In this document: in pieces, positions 32,856 through 44,028 of the stretch
How the letters are laid out: each line of letters begins with the position of its first letter
How positions within the stretch are numbered: position 1 is the stretch's first letter
Assembly (NCBI RefSeq): GCF_035046505.1
Contig: NC_089826.1
Span: 5,954,536 to 6,018,535 of the forward strand
Direction: 5' to 3'
DNA: 64,000 nt
Source: Tiliqua scincoides
Taxonomy: Eukaryota; Chordata; Lepidosauria; Squamata; Scincidae
The notes under the pieces: generated by a model
The model's input: the letters and a program-made list of their open reading frames with translations, nothing else
Databases searched by the model: none
What the model was told of the DNA's origin: nothing
Made by a program: the position numbers and the translations under genes

Positions 32856-33157
32856 CAGTGATTTTTCAACCAGTATGCCGCAGCATGCTGGTGTGCTGCT
32901 AAAGGCCTACAGGTGTGCCACGGGAATTTGAAGCACAGTGGTTGACAATTGCTGAAAATCTCTGTGATTCTGTTTCTAGGGCAACTTTCTGTAGTAACAA
33001 ATTGTCTGCCTGGAGTTGGAGGAAGATGGACAGACAATTCACCATGGAAAACAGAAAGGTCTCCTGGAAGCTGGAAGTGACATCATAAGAGGTGAAGCCT
33101 ATAGAGAAGAACATAAATGTCATTGTACTGTGAGAATAAAAACATTGATCATCACTG
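32856..33157. mobile_element. hAT-type MITE, 302 bp, perfect 8-bp duplication
   Basis: It starts cagtgatttttcaacc and ends cattgatcatcactg. The duplication ggctagag is perfect (32848-32855, 33158-33165). It has an internal tggtgtgctgct/aggtgtgccacg block and no coding capacity. Confidence 0.85.
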
Positions 33158-33287
33158 GGCTAGAGACAGGGATCCTGTTGCCAGTCTTTGCACTCACAGA
33201 ATGCCTTTTAGCCAACCTTTCTCCATGGTCACCAACCTGCCCATCACCCACTGCTTTGATCTGGGTTCCATGCAAGTGACCTTACAA

Positions 33288-33455
33288 CAGTGGTATAGCT
33301 AGAGGGGGTGCAAAGCACTAAGTTTTGGCCCATTCCTCTTCGTTTTGGAGCCATTCTGGGTATTGCCTCCATTTTGCTTTCGTGGCCCAGAATAGCTCCA
33401 AAGGGGGGGGACCACTTGCACGCCACGGTGAGGCTCCTCTTGTTAAAGCCCGCCC
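33288..33455. mobile_element. MITE, CAGTGGCATAGCTAGA family, right end missing
   Basis: The left end cagtggtatagctagagggg and gcaaagcactaagtttt match the copies at 57880 and 58911. The mirrored right terminus is absent. Confidence 0.6.
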
Positions 33456-34008
33456 AGCCCTCGTTTGGATTGGGCTGTTAATTAATCTTACGGCGTGTTG
33501 GTTTTTCACACAGTTTTCAATCAAGAACCTTGAACAAACTGCTCCTGAGTCATCCCATGTCAAATGCTGGAGTCATTATCAATTAGTCACTGAAGAGCTG
33601 CCGGAGCGAGAGTGTATTCAGAGAGGATTTGCAGCCCAAATTGGATGAGAGCACAAGCCCCCAGAGAACTTTGGTGACACATTCATTTTGATTTCAGAAC
33701 AATTGATACCAACATCGGAGGAGAATGTGGGAGGTCTTGCTCGGGGTGGGGAGGGGGGAACACCCAAGAAATGCCAAGGAAAATGAAAAAAAGTTCCTGG
33801 AATAAATTATTTTAGGGAGGTTCTACACATGTGACTTAAAGAAAATGTTGGTGTTGTTACCAGAGGCAAAACACACTGCCCCAAAGCTCAGGACAAGGAT
33901 GTCACAACATCTGTGACGCCATGTCATGTGCAATCACTTCCAGGTTCTCTCCGGAGGAGGGGCTCTTGTTACAATGGCTTTGTGTCCCCTGTTCCTTCTC
34001 CTGTGGTG
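33456..34008. other. Unassigned
   Basis: Nothing recognised. 33470-33660 is repeat-free. Confidence 0.4.
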
Positions 34009-34302
34009 GTTGGCAACCTTCAGTCTCGAAAGACTATGGTATAAGCCTACAGCACCCAGTATTCCCAGGTGGTCTCCCATCCAAGTACTAACCAGGCCTG
34101 AACCTGCTTAACTTCCAAGATCAGACAAGATCGGGAGATAGTGTTCAGTATAGGGAGATGGTTGGCAACCTTCAGTCTCGAAAGACTATGGTGTAAGCCT
34201 ACAGCACCCGGTATTCCCAGGCGGTCTCCCATCCAAGGACTAACCAGGCCTGACCCTGCTTAGCTTCTGAGATCAGACAAGATTAGGCATGTACAGGGTA
34301 AC
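34009..34302 (-). mobile_element. Two 5S-derived SINE units in tandem, joined by a linker
   Basis: Read on the minus strand: a complete unit beginning gttaccctgtacatgcctaa with LINE-A tail, then a 27-bp linker (atctccctatactgaaca...), then a second 5S unit with its own LINE-A tail. Each unit has one 5S segment and one tail, unlike the 87-bp multimers. The linker is the same as in the array at 54099-54810. Confidence 0.9.
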
Positions 34303-34840
34303 AGCTGATGCTTTGTCCTGAATGGGTGGGAAGATGAGATGCTGGAAAGAGGAGAAGGCTATGTGGTCAGAGAAGGACCCAAGCCTGTGTTCCGCTTTGA
34401 CTTCCAAGCTGGAGTGTTTGAATTCTGAGCTATGCAAAAGAACAGCACATGTGCACTGTGTAATGGAACCTTTGGCTGATCGCAGTTTAGGTTTGAAGCC
34501 TACCTTGATGATGTAGCCTACCACTTCTGGTGGGTCTTGACAGATCATCATTCTCAAAACTGGGTCTTCCCTGCTTTTTTCATGTTAAAAAGCACACAGT
34601 CTAATTCAGCTCAGCACAGCATTTGTTTGGCAAAGTTGTTTGGAGTTGAAATGAAGGCAAAGCACATATTTTCTTGGTCCACAGAACCTGGGCCTTCACT
34701 TCCAAAGGGTTGCGGGTTAAGAGCCTATCTGTAAAACGGGACCAGGATTTTCATGCTTCCTTCTCAGGCTGCTGTTTGCATTCTGGACCTCTTTGCCTCA
34801 TTTTTTTTTTTCTGCTTTAAGGTATCTACAACGTCTTTTA
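34303..34840. other. Unassigned
   Basis: No repeat or exon recognised. Confidence 0.4.
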
Positions 34841-35110
34841 AAATTAGACACGAGACAATGAATACAAACCCCAAATGCCTCATTTAAAAACAATTTCAGC
34901 AAGCATAATGAGCATAAATCATTTTAATAGAGCAATTTTGCATCAATTATGCTACCATTATTTCACGCTCATTACTGCTTTTTCCCCCCCAAATAAAACA
35001 GTGACCTTTCATGCGCAAAGCACAGTCGGCGCTTTCTCTGGTGCTTTGCCGTGACAGCCTAATCTCGACAGTCGCTCCTGAAATGGAGATTTACAAAGTC
35101 ATCTGCACAC
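34841..35110. promoter_or_regulatory. Candidate conserved non-coding element
   Basis: Repeat-free and dense with ATAATGAGCATAAATCATTT, TTTTAATAGAGCAATTTTG, CATCAATTATGC and CATTATTTCACGCTCATTA type motifs, followed by a less AT-rich flank. This composition is typical of deeply conserved developmental enhancers. Conservation cannot be tested here, so it is inference only. Confidence 0.35.
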
Positions 35111-35270
35111 AACTTGTCCTTTCCGTTCCTTTCAAGGTTCAGTGTGAATCATTGCAATGGGTGTGAATGAGTATTCAAAAACTTTTAAGTGTGTGTGTGT
35201 TGGGGGGGGGAGAAGTTTCTCTTCTACGAAAGCTCATTGCACGATATATAAATCCAATAGTTGATTGGGT

Positions 35271-35806
35271 AGCCCAATCCTGAGCTTCCCAGCAACCAGG
35301 GCTGCAGCGGTCCCCAAATAGCTACTGCACATCCAGCTGGGCTGGGAAACAGCACTTGGGCTACCTGGTGAGCTCCCTTACCCCGTGTAACAGCCAGGTG
35401 GCCCCAATGGGTCTCCTTGGATCTGCACCTGCTATTGAGTTGGCACAGATTCTAGGATACCCATGTTGGGTTTTCAGACTCGGGGGGGGGTCAGGTTATG
35501 GCAGCAGCGCCTGCTGCCATCTCTTTCCCCTCCCACATAGGTCCCTCTGCCTGCCACACCTTCCCAATGCCCTCCCCCCACCTTTGAACACCTCACCCTG
35601 CCCATTCTTAACTATCCACCACCCAGCACTCGCCCGGAGTTCCAGGAGGCGGTCCTCTGTCCACTGGCTGGCGCTAACGCAGAGAGAGCTCATGCTGAAC
35701 CTGCTCCAGCGTTGGGCCAGAGGAGACTGTCTCAGGCATGCCTTACACACATTTGCAACAGTGTGCTCAGGTGCTGGGCCAGCGTGCATCACTTAGGATC
35801 GGGCCC
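35271..35806. mobile_element. GC-rich MITE, CCCAATCCTGA family, about 536 bp
   Basis: Ends agcccaatcctgagcttc and acttaggatcgggccct are inverted. It is one of the fullest copies of this family (others at 14396, 23830, 41600, 43483, 48520, 53085). It is GC-rich, carries no transposase, and the superfamily is undetermined. Confidence 0.7.
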
Positions 35807-35970
35807 TGAGTCCAGTATGGTCAGTGCCAAATGGCAGTACCATTCCAGGTAGAGGAAGTACTTCCTGCAACTGCTACTTGTCATCCTTTTGAAACGGAGA
35901 TCCAGTAACTAAATGAGAATACAGCTCTGCTACCATTGAGCAGGGTTCCATTTGACTAAGACACATCAAA

Positions 35971-36210
35971 CAATGGTGTAGCTAAGGCATCTCGCACCCA
36001 AGGGCACACACATTTTTATGCCCCCATAACACCCCCCCCCGTCTTAAATACAGCTCATGTGACATCTGCAGCATCCCCTGGGCCTCAGAAGATCTCCTGG
36101 AAGTCTCCAAAAGGCACTTGGTCTCCCTGCCTCACAGAGACCTCTAAGGTACCCTCTAAACATGGTACCTGGGGCAGTGTACCCCCCTGCCCACCTTAGC
36201 TATGCTACTG
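35971..36210. mobile_element. MITE, CAGTGGTGTAGCTA family
   Basis: Ends caatggtgtagctaagg and ccttagctatgctactg are inverted. Flanking 8-mers acatcaaa and ccagcaaa share 5 positions. It has a C-run at 36031-36040. Confidence 0.65.
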
Positions 36211-36886
36211 CCAGCAAATCATAGCTCAGGTTGGAGGGCCTGAGTTTAGAAACATCTAAAGATGATTAAAATACGAGTACAATAAGAGTCACCAGGGCCA
36301 GCCTTTCCATGAAGTAACATGAAAGCCCTGCATCAAGTGGCAGTGTTTTGAGGGACTGCCATCTGACGAGCCCGCCTGTCTTAACATGGGTTTGACAAAC
36401 AAATTATCCCTTTTCATAGTCCTTACTCAGTCCTACCCTTGACTCCTCCCAGAGTTTGCCTGGGTCACTCGGCCACTCAAGAGCCTTTCAGATGGCCACT
36501 TCAGGGTGTTGACATCTCACATTTCAAGGGAGCACCTGACTATAGCCCAACCAGCTAGATGGCGTTGACTGGTCCTCGTGCAATTCTGATTTCATGAGAA
36601 AGATCCATGCAATCCAATGTAACTGTGGGGCCTTGCTGTTCTCAGGCGTGTACCCCTGTGGGGAGGAATCACAGTAACCAAAGCATCTTCGCACTGCTTG
36701 TTGTATGCATGCAAAAGAGGTTCAGCTCAGCTGGCAATGTGACTCAATGCTGCCCTCACGGCTGCGTCACTCTCTTATAATCAATGAGCTTCCGATAGTT
36801 TTCTCCACTGGTAGAGTACATGTCTTCTATCCAGTGTGACTGATGGCCTTTGTTACACAAGTATACCAGAAACCCCAATCTTTTTA
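36211..36886. other. Unassigned
   Basis: No element recognised. Confidence 0.4.
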
Positions 36887-37204
36887 TTACCCTGCACATC
36901 CCTGATCTTGTCTGATCTGGGAAGCTAAGCAGGGTCAGGTCTGGTTAGTACTTGGATGGGAGACCGACTGGGAATACTGGGTGCTGTAGGCTTATACCAT
37001 GATCTCGGAAGCTAAGCAGAGTCAGGCCTGGTTAGTACTTGGATGGGAGACCACCTGGGAATACTGGGTGCTGTAGGCTTATACCATGATCTTGGAAGCT
37101 AAGCAGGGTCAGGCCTGGTTAGTACTTGGATGGGAGACCGCCTGGGAATACCGGGTGCTGTAGGCTTACACCATAGTCTTTCGAGACTGAAGGTTGCCAA
37201 CCAA
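36887..37204 (+). mobile_element. 5S-derived SINE, three 5S units and one LINE-A tail
   Basis: Starts ttaccctgcacatccctgat. Unit boundaries are at 37001 and 37088 and the tail start at 37175, again exactly 87 bp apart. It ends gaaggttgccaaccaacc. Confidence 0.92.
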
Positions 37205-37353
37205 CCAAGGGCATTGAAGCTAAAGGGTACCCCCCCCCCAAAAAAAAAAAAAAAAATCCCCAGATTTTTGCTTTGGGTCATAAATAACAGACATAGCTGA
37301 AATCTGTGCCTTTGAGGATTCTTGTTCTTTCAAACATGGCTTTCTGCAAGCCT

Positions 37354-37580
37354 CAGTGGCGTTCCCGGGGGGGGGGCAGAGCACTAAATTTTGCATGGTG
37401 CCTCAACACGCTGTATAAGCTGACCCTCCCCCTTGCCGTTGGAGCCATCTGGTTGGCTCAAGCAAGAGGGAGGGGTCTCCTGCACTTTGCCCTCGCCACC
37501 CGGAATGGCTCTGACATGAGGGGGAGCTTACAAAGCACATCGGAATACACTGTAAAACATAGAGCTGTGCCCCCCCCCCC
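37354..37580. mobile_element. MITE, CAGTGGC...AAGCACTAAGTTTT family, diverged
   Basis: The left part cagtggcgttcccgggg and gcagagcactaaattttgc resembles the family at 58911. The interior tctgacatgag/ccatctgg region and the right end are uncertain. Confidence 0.45.
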
Positions 37581-38270
37581 AAACACCTCATCTGCATTTT
37601 GTGTCTCAGTCCTCCAAAAGACCTTTCTCTCTCTGAATCTGACATGCCTTTGCCAATAAATCACTGTTTAGCGATGATGGATCTTGGTCGAAACTTTTCT
37701 TGAGTATTTAGAGGCCAATTATAGAATATGAGATTAATTTTCCAACGATTTTCCTCTTTAGATGAAACTACTTTACAATAGACCTGAAATTGACTTTAAA
37801 CAAAAAAAAACAACAAAAAAACATGCACACACTAAGGACCAAGCGTGGAGAGTAATGATTAATGTTTCCGGGATTTCACAGGAGGTTTTTCAAAGGCAGG
37901 GTAAAAAATGCTAGGTATTTTCATTCGATGTGGGGGAAATGGATTAAAAAAAACCCCTACTAATCATATTCCCGCTTAATAGGATGGTGGAAAGGATTGC
38001 AAATGCCTAGGAGGGTAGAATGAAATAAACTTGCTTTCTTGATAGCATTAGAGGGGAAATGAGTTGAAATCAATCAAATCTGAAGCCAGGATGACAACTC
38101 CGCAGATGTTGCAAGGGGATAATCAAATGCACACATATGACTGGGAAATTAAGCAGGACCGAGCATTCCAGAGGTCTTGGAGGTCACAGTTAATGGCAGG
38201 CAACCCTTTTTCACGAAGGGTTCTGCTTTGTTGTGGTGAATATCAGGAGGTTCCCATGTGAAAGATACAA
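37581..38270. other. Unassigned
   Basis: No element recognised. Confidence 0.4.
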
Positions 38271-38303
38271 ACATAAGAAGAGCTCCACTGAGCCATCTAA
38301 TCC
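38271..38303 (-). mobile_element. LINE-B 3' terminal fragment
   Basis: Only acataagaagagctccactg and a few further bases; interrupted by the hAT element that follows. Confidence 0.45.
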
Positions 38304-39381
38304 AGTGGTTCCCAAACTTTTTAGCATCAGGATCCACCAGAAAATGTTTCACTTTACCAACCACTACAGCAGGGCTGGACTCAGGTCAGTTGAGGCCCAA
38401 TGTGGGGTGCTTGAGCAGGGACCCCCACTTACCAGGCAGTTGTGGCTACTTGGTGAGCTAGATCAGGGGTGTCCAAAGTTTTTGGCAGGAGGGCCACATC
38501 ATCTCTCTGACAGTGTGTCGGGGACCAGGGGAAAAAAGAATTAATTTACATTTAAAATTTGAATAAATTTACATAAGCTTACATAAATGAATATATTAAA
38601 GATGAATTTATATGAATGAATAAAGGTCTTGCAATAGCTCAAGGCCTATAAAAGGCCTTGCACAAAGCAAGGCTGGCCTTTCCTTTGCTGCCGCTACTGC
38701 ATCACAGATGTGAAACAAGCAGTGGAGGGAGCCCTCATCCCACAGCTCACGTGAGAGGTCAAACAGTCGCCTTCATGCTGAGAGCAGTTGTGTTGGGCTA
38801 GTGTGGACTCCAACAAATCTCTGGAGGGCCAGAGGCTCATTGGAGACTGGGGTCTCCCTGAGGGCCACATTGAGAGGTATTGAGGGCCGCAAGTGGCCCC
38901 AGGGCCGGGGTTTGGGCACCCCTGAGCTAGATGATTGTGGTATTGCAAGAAAAGTATGGCATCCCGAAATAGTTGGGCGTGACATAACGGCACCACAGAC
39001 TACTTCTGGGGGGGGGGGCTCATTTCAGGTCAAATAGTCCCAAGGGAGGATGGGCAAGCTCTTATTCCACTCACCACATTGCTCTCCCAGGCTGCCAGAT
39101 GCTGGCTGCAGCAGTGGAAGATTTGCCCGCCAGAAAGTGGGCCCCGCAGAAAGCAAGAGTCAATGTCATGACATAGGACACATTGCCCTAAGGCCAGCTC
39201 TGCGCTCCAGTTTCTACGGCTACTATTCTGATTGGGCAACAGTGCTCCCCTCCCCAAGTAGCAGGCTGTTTAACCCTCGATCCACACAGCCTGATCCACC
39301 TGTCCGTTTCACGAACCACCCAAAATTGGATCACGACTCACTGGTTGGCCAAGGTTGACCCACAGTTTTGGAACCGCTTAT
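38304..39381. mobile_element. Older hAT-type element containing a younger hAT MITE
   Basis: The left end cagtggttcccaaacttttt and a right region ccacagttttggaaccgctt look like one element. Flanking 8-mers atctaatc and atcctagc match at 5 of 8. The nested MITE at 38464-38924 explains part of its length. It is non-coding. Confidence 0.55.
38464..38924. mobile_element. hAT-type MITE, 461 bp, perfect 8-bp duplication
   Basis: It starts CAGGGGTGTCCAAAGTTTTT and ends GGGTTTGGGCACCCCTG. The duplication agctagat is perfect (38456-38463, 38925-38932). A second partial copy of its right half is at 47165-47356. Confidence 0.88.
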
Positions 39382-39389
39382 CCTAGCAA

Positions 39390-39639
39390 TTTTCAAACTG
39401 TGGGTCACAGCCCACAAGTGGGTTGCAACCTGATTTTTGTGGAGATAGTGCAACCTGAAAGCCTAGTGGCCTCTGGGTAGCACTATCGTACAGGCCGCTT
39501 TCTCGACCACATTGCACCCCAGATTGCCTGTTCCTGACTGTAACTCAGTTTAAGTAATAGAACTAAAATGATTGCACCTGCTGCCCCAGTTTGCCTCCGT
39601 TCCCTTCCCTCCATCTGCGCTCTCCCCCTAATGTCAATT
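39390..39639. other. Partly hAT-like, otherwise unassigned
   Basis: The text tttcaaactgtgggtcacag and gggttgcaacctgatttttg (39391-39440) is hAT-MITE-like; no ends were found. Confidence 0.35.
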
Positions 39640-39732
39640 TCGATTGTAACATCCTCAGGGCAGAGACCTGTCTTTTGTCCTCTGTGGAAAGTGCCATGCA
39701 TATTGATGATGGCTATATAAATTAATAATAGC
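39640..39732 (+). mobile_element. L2-like LINE 3' end
   Basis: Cctcagggcagagacctgtc and gatgatggctatataaatta with aataata is a common vertebrate L2/MIR-like 3' pattern. Confidence 0.55.
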
Positions 39733-39764
39733 AATCCTAATGAGTTGCTACTTCTGTGGTTTCC

Positions 39765-40251
39765 TGGAATCCCTGGCATGTATGCACTGCTGAAACAGAG
39801 ACGCCTGCGTTGGCTCGGTCATATCGTGAGAATGGATGATGGCCGGATCCCAAAGAATCTCCTCTATGGAGAACTCGTGCAAGGAAAGCGCCCTACAGGT
39901 AGACCACAGCTGCGATACAAGGACATCTGCAAGAGGGATCTGAAGGCCTTAGGAGTGGACCTCAACAGGTGGGAAACCCTGGCCTCTGAGCGGCCCGCTT
40001 GGAGGCAGGCTGTGCAGCATGGCCTTTCCCAGTTTGAAGAGACACTTGGCCAACAGTCTGAGGCAAAGAGGCAAAGAAGGAAGGCCCATAGCCAGGGAGA
40101 CAGACCAGGGACAGACTGCACTTGCTCCCGGTGTGGAAGGGATTGTCACTCCCGAATCGGCCTTTTCAGCCACACTAGATGCTGTTCCAGAACCACCTTT
40201 CAGAGCGCGATACCAGAGTCTTTCGAGACTGAAGGTTGCCAACAACAACAA
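39765..40251 (+). mobile_element. LINE-A, 5'-truncated copy, 12-bp target duplication
   Basis: A perfect duplication, tctgtggtttcc, flanks it (39753-39764, 40252-40263). The frame is open from the truncation to the stop near 40210, with basic block, C2HC finger (CSRCGRDCHSRIGLFSH) and CCAGAG-type tail ending (AAC)3. It is one of the best-preserved copies. Confidence 0.92.
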
Positions 40252-40263
40252 TCTGTGGTTTCC

Positions 40264-40984
40264 CCTTTTTAGTTATTGCTCCTTCCTGGACTGGGGGAAC
40301 CTACAGTGTCGTAGCTCAGTCCTTGGTCCAATCAATATCTCAAAAGTTGTCATTTCCCCCTCACTTCTGTCAGCTACAGGTGAGGTGTCTTAACCTCATT
40401 CCAAAGGCTGCCCCATTTCAAGTGCACTTAAACAGCACGGCACAAATAAAAGATGGAACCTCGCCTGAACAGAGAGTTGACATTTCAAAATTGATCAGAT
40501 ATTTTCCGAGCCCTGCCTTCCACATCCCATGGCGTTCCTGAGAGACAAAGTCCTTTCAAGTGCTGGTCCCCTGCCAGGCTCTTCCTCCTTGTAAGAACAT
40601 TGCTCTCTCCAGCATTGAGGGACAATGTGAGAACATCTCGGTGGCTTTGTTCCCAGAGGGAAAGAGAGAAACCGTTGTCTTGGCTCTCAGCATGGTCAGA
40701 AAGGTGCTCTCCCCACATTCCCCTTTCTTTTCAACGTGGAGAAGAAAGCATCGTGTGAATTTCAAGGAGGCTTGGGAAATAAGCTGGACTTGAACTGCTC
40801 CTGTGCAAATTTCTCTGTATGCCAAGTTCTACAGACAACTGAGATCTCATCAATTGCTTGCTTGACACACAGTTATCAAAATCAGAGCAGCTACGGTGGT
40901 CCTTTAAAAGGGGACAAGACCCAGCCCTCTTCCTCCTTGTGCACGTGGGCACCGTGGGAACACCCACCCGCCCGCCCTAGAGGC
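40264..40984. other. Unassigned
   Basis: No element recognised. A 156-codon frame (40736-41206, plus) has no known motif. Confidence 0.4.
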
Positions 40985-41587
40985 AGTCTGAGTTTAACTG
41001 GTCGCCGTTTGGGGCCGGGTAGGAATTTTTTGCTGCCTGCCAAGATTGGCCAAAGGGCAGGCAGTTTTTTCGCCTACCCCAGACTGTTAGGGGCTAAGGG
41101 GTTACAACCCCCCGTTTACAAGCTGCCATCGGTCACTTTAAGAGGGCAGGTGGTGCGGGTTAGGAGGTGTGAATGGGACTCTGGCATGCACCTTCAGGCG
41201 GCATAGGCAGGGCGGAACCCTATTTCAGTCCTCAGGGGCTTGGCGGCACGAGGACTTAGACGGGGCCCTGGCCGGGATCGCAGGGCCCACCTCAGAGGCT
41301 CAGCGGCTCGAGGTGGCGCAGGCTGTGGTCCGGCTGCCTTCCCCTTAAGGGATAGACATGGAGGAGACGCGCCGTCCCAGCAGTGGGGCGCGACTCGGAG
41401 TCGGGTGCATGCCCGCCTGGGGGCAGAGGTTTCTGGTACCGCCCAGAGGTCCCTCCCCGCACCACAGGGGCTTTCGCTGCCTCCGATGCTGCAGGTCTCA
41501 GCCTCTGCTCCTCTTGGTTAATGTACAATAAAGTGGCCCTTTTCTTCCATATGTGTTGTCTCGAGTGTTCATTGGACAGTGCTGAAA
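40985..41587 (+). mobile_element. GC-rich block ending in AATAAA; possible solo LTR (fossil)
   Basis: A CpG-rich 500-bp stretch stands out from AT-richer flanks. It finishes with acaataaagtggccctttt, a short run, and tcattggaca. The polyadenylation signal and the following gtggccc are shared with the minus-strand candidate at 32196-32465. An LTR or another promoter-bearing retroelement end is the simplest reading. No terminal duplication was identified, so this is tentative. Confidence 0.35.
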
Positions 41588-41595
41588 CAAACAGT

Positions 41596-41905
41596 CCAAT
41601 CCTGTAGAACTCCCCATACCAGTGTGGGTTAAACTGCATTCCATGGGGGGATTTCGGCTGCTGGGGGGGCTCTGTGGGGTGGGGAAGGGGACACTTGTTC
41701 CCTTGCCCTGGAATAAGCCCTAAAATCCACTATAGGTCGACTCAGACCCGTGCCAGCAAACCTGTTCCATCTGATCCAAGCAGGCAGATAAGGCCTAGGA
41801 AGGGGGACGGTTTATGGGGCATGCTACCATCTCCGAACCTCTCTCCTCCCAAGCTTGATCCACCCACCCCCAGACCATTGCCACCTTCCCCCCTACCCCC
41901 AGCAT
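41596..41905. mobile_element. GC-rich MITE, CCCAATCCTGA family, interrupted by LINE-B
   Basis: The left end cagtccaatcctgtagaac, then gggacacttgttcccttg, aataagccctaaaatccac, gcttgatccaccca. The right part is cut off by the LINE-B insertion at 41911. Confidence 0.55.
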
Positions 41906-41910
41906 ATATG

Positions 41911-42504
41911 CATAAGAACACAAGAACAACCCCACTGGATCAGGCCATAGGCCCATCTAGTCCAGCTTCCTGTATCTCCCAGCGGCCCACCAAATACCCC
42001 AGGGAGCACACCAGATAACAAGAGACCTCATTCTGGTGCCCTCCCTTGCATCTGGCATTCTGACATAGCCCATTTCTAAAATCAGGAGGTTGTGCATACA
42101 CATCATGGCTTGTACCCCGTAATGGATTTTTCCTCCAGAAACTTGTCCAATCCCCTTTTAAAGGCATCCAGGCTAGACGCCATCACCACATCCTGTGGCA
42201 AGGAGTTCCACAGACCAACCACACGCTGAGTAAAGAAATATTTTCTTTTGTCTGTTCTAACTCTCCCAACACTCAATTTTAGTGGATGTCCCCTGGTTCT
42301 GGTGTTATGTGAGAGTGTAAAGAGCATCTCCCTATCCACTCTGTCCATCCCCTGCATAATTGTGTATGTCTCAATCATGTCCCCCCTCAGGCGTCTCTTT
42401 TCTAGGCTGAAGAGGCCCAAACGCCGTAGCCTTTCCTCATAAGGAAGGTGCCCCAGCCCCGTAATCATCTTAGTCGCTCCCTTTTGCACCTTTTCCATTT
42501 CCAT

Positions 42505-42506
<2 letters not shown>
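41911..42506 (-). mobile_element. LINE-B (CR1/L3-like), 5'-truncated body with single 3' UTR unit
   Basis: On the minus strand a 133-codon frame (42103-42504) runs from EKVQKGATKMITGLGHLPYE through RLRRLGLFSLEKRRLRGDMI, then LWNSLPQDVV and a C-terminal EEKSITGYKP. This is the conserved ORF2 C-terminus of CR1/L3-type LINEs. The 3' UTR follows (cagaatgccagatgcaaggg, gtctcttgttatctggtgtg) and ends gttcttgtgttcttatg. Here the 3' UTR is single, without the linker found in the arrays. The 5' end meets an (AG)n tract. Confidence 0.92.

Positions 42507-42507
<1 letters not shown>

Positions 42508-42552
<45 letters not shown>
42508..42552. repeat. (AG)n microsatellite
   Basis: About 22 uninterrupted AG units at the LINE-B 5' junction. 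Confidence 0.95.
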
Positions 42553-42554
<2 letters not shown>

Positions 42555-43482
42555 GTTTAGAGCAAACTTATATATATCTACACAAAATCAGAGCCCATGT
42601 AGGAATCCATCAACAGAAGCACATTTTTCATTACCTTTGCTTTTTCTAAACAGCATTGTTTCCAGGCCTCTAACAGTAATGAATTTTTGTCCACGAGGCG
42701 CTGAGAATATTAAACTTCCTCTGTAGTACAGGGGACTCCAAGATCGTTAATTTAAATATTCACAAGATTGCCAACGTGACACATTTCTTTGCTTTATAAC
42801 GGACCCTGTTATTTCATTGCTGTTGTTATTTTTTTTTTTCCCAAAAAAAACCCCACTATAATAAAGAATGAATAATAAATAGTTTGAATAGAGGGACAAA
42901 GATACTGCAAATAAAAAAAGGCTATAGATAAATTAATATTTCAGTGCAAGCATGCACTCAAAATGACAGCCAACACTGCAAACTCTTGAGTAGTTTTGGA
43001 ACTGCGTAAACAGATTGCCAGGGTAAAAATTTGGCTGGAAGCCATTCTGCCTGGGGAGGAGGGAGGTGGAAGTTGAAAGAAAAATAATTGAAGGGGATCC
43101 ATATGTTGTATTCACCAGGAGCTGCTACATCATAAAGCAGACCTCACTGTTTGAGTCCACATAATGTGCTTCCACATTCCATGAACAACTGCCAGTGATA
43201 CCCCGATCACAGTACCACAGGTCAGTGGTATCCTGATCACAGTATCGCAGTGGTACCTGATCCCAGTTGTTCTAGTCCCTTGCATGTGAACTGATCACTG
43301 ATTGGTAAGGGCAGTAGCTCATGTGGACAGACATATATATTTAGGGATGTGTGTGTCGTGATTGGTCACCCAGAACAACCTATACACAGTGCCTATGGGT
43401 GGCCACCAATGCCAGCTCTTATTTTCTGCGCCTGATTGTGTGTGCCAGTATAAGGTCTGTGGGACACTTTTTTACACAGATG
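42553..43482. other. Unassigned
   Basis: AT-rich. 43195-43262 contains a duplicated agtaccacaggtcagtggt/agtatcgcagtggtacctga text with tgatcacagta; otherwise nothing recognised. Confidence 0.4.
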
Positions 43483-44028
43483 GGCAGCCCAGTCCTGAGC
43501 TGCCCAGGGCTACAGTGGCGCTGAAAATGACTGCATCCTGAGTGCAACCTGGGCAGCGCCAGTGGCTCCTCAGGAGAAGGGGACTTTTGTTCCCTTCCCT
43601 GGGTAAAATGAGTAGCCCTGCAATGGGGCTACTCAATTCTATGGTGATCAAGAGCCTCCATGTCAGGTCGGCGGCCTGACATAGAGGCTCAGGATCCGGC
43701 AGAGCAAAGCTTCACCAGTCCCACCTCCCTTCCATCCCGCTCCCTCCTTCCTGATATGCCTCCTCCCCACCCTCTCCCCACCCTCCCTCGTCTTCCTCCG
43801 CCCCAGAACGCCTCTTTCCCACCTTCCCCATGCCACCTACCTCTCCACCACCCGGTAGTCTGTGTGACCGCAGAGTGGCAGTCAACTGGTGCTAGCCCAG
43901 CACTAGCCAGTATTGAGCTAGTACCATTGCTGGACCAGCGCTGAGGGCCGCAGACATGCCTTATGGCATATTTGAAAGTGCACGCTGGTGGTAAGCTGGC
44001 ACGCACAGTTTAGGGGTGGACCTAGAGT
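43483..44028. mobile_element. GC-rich MITE, CCCAATCCTGA family, about 546 bp
   Basis: The left end cagcccagtcctgagctgcc and the right region cacagtttaggggtggacct. It shares ggacttttgttcccttccc, gtggggctactc-like text and a pyrimidine-rich centre with 35271-35806. Confidence 0.65.

Noticed and set aside
40736-41206. 156-codon open frame running into the GC-rich block
   Set aside because: No known motif. The length is helped by GC-rich composition near its end.
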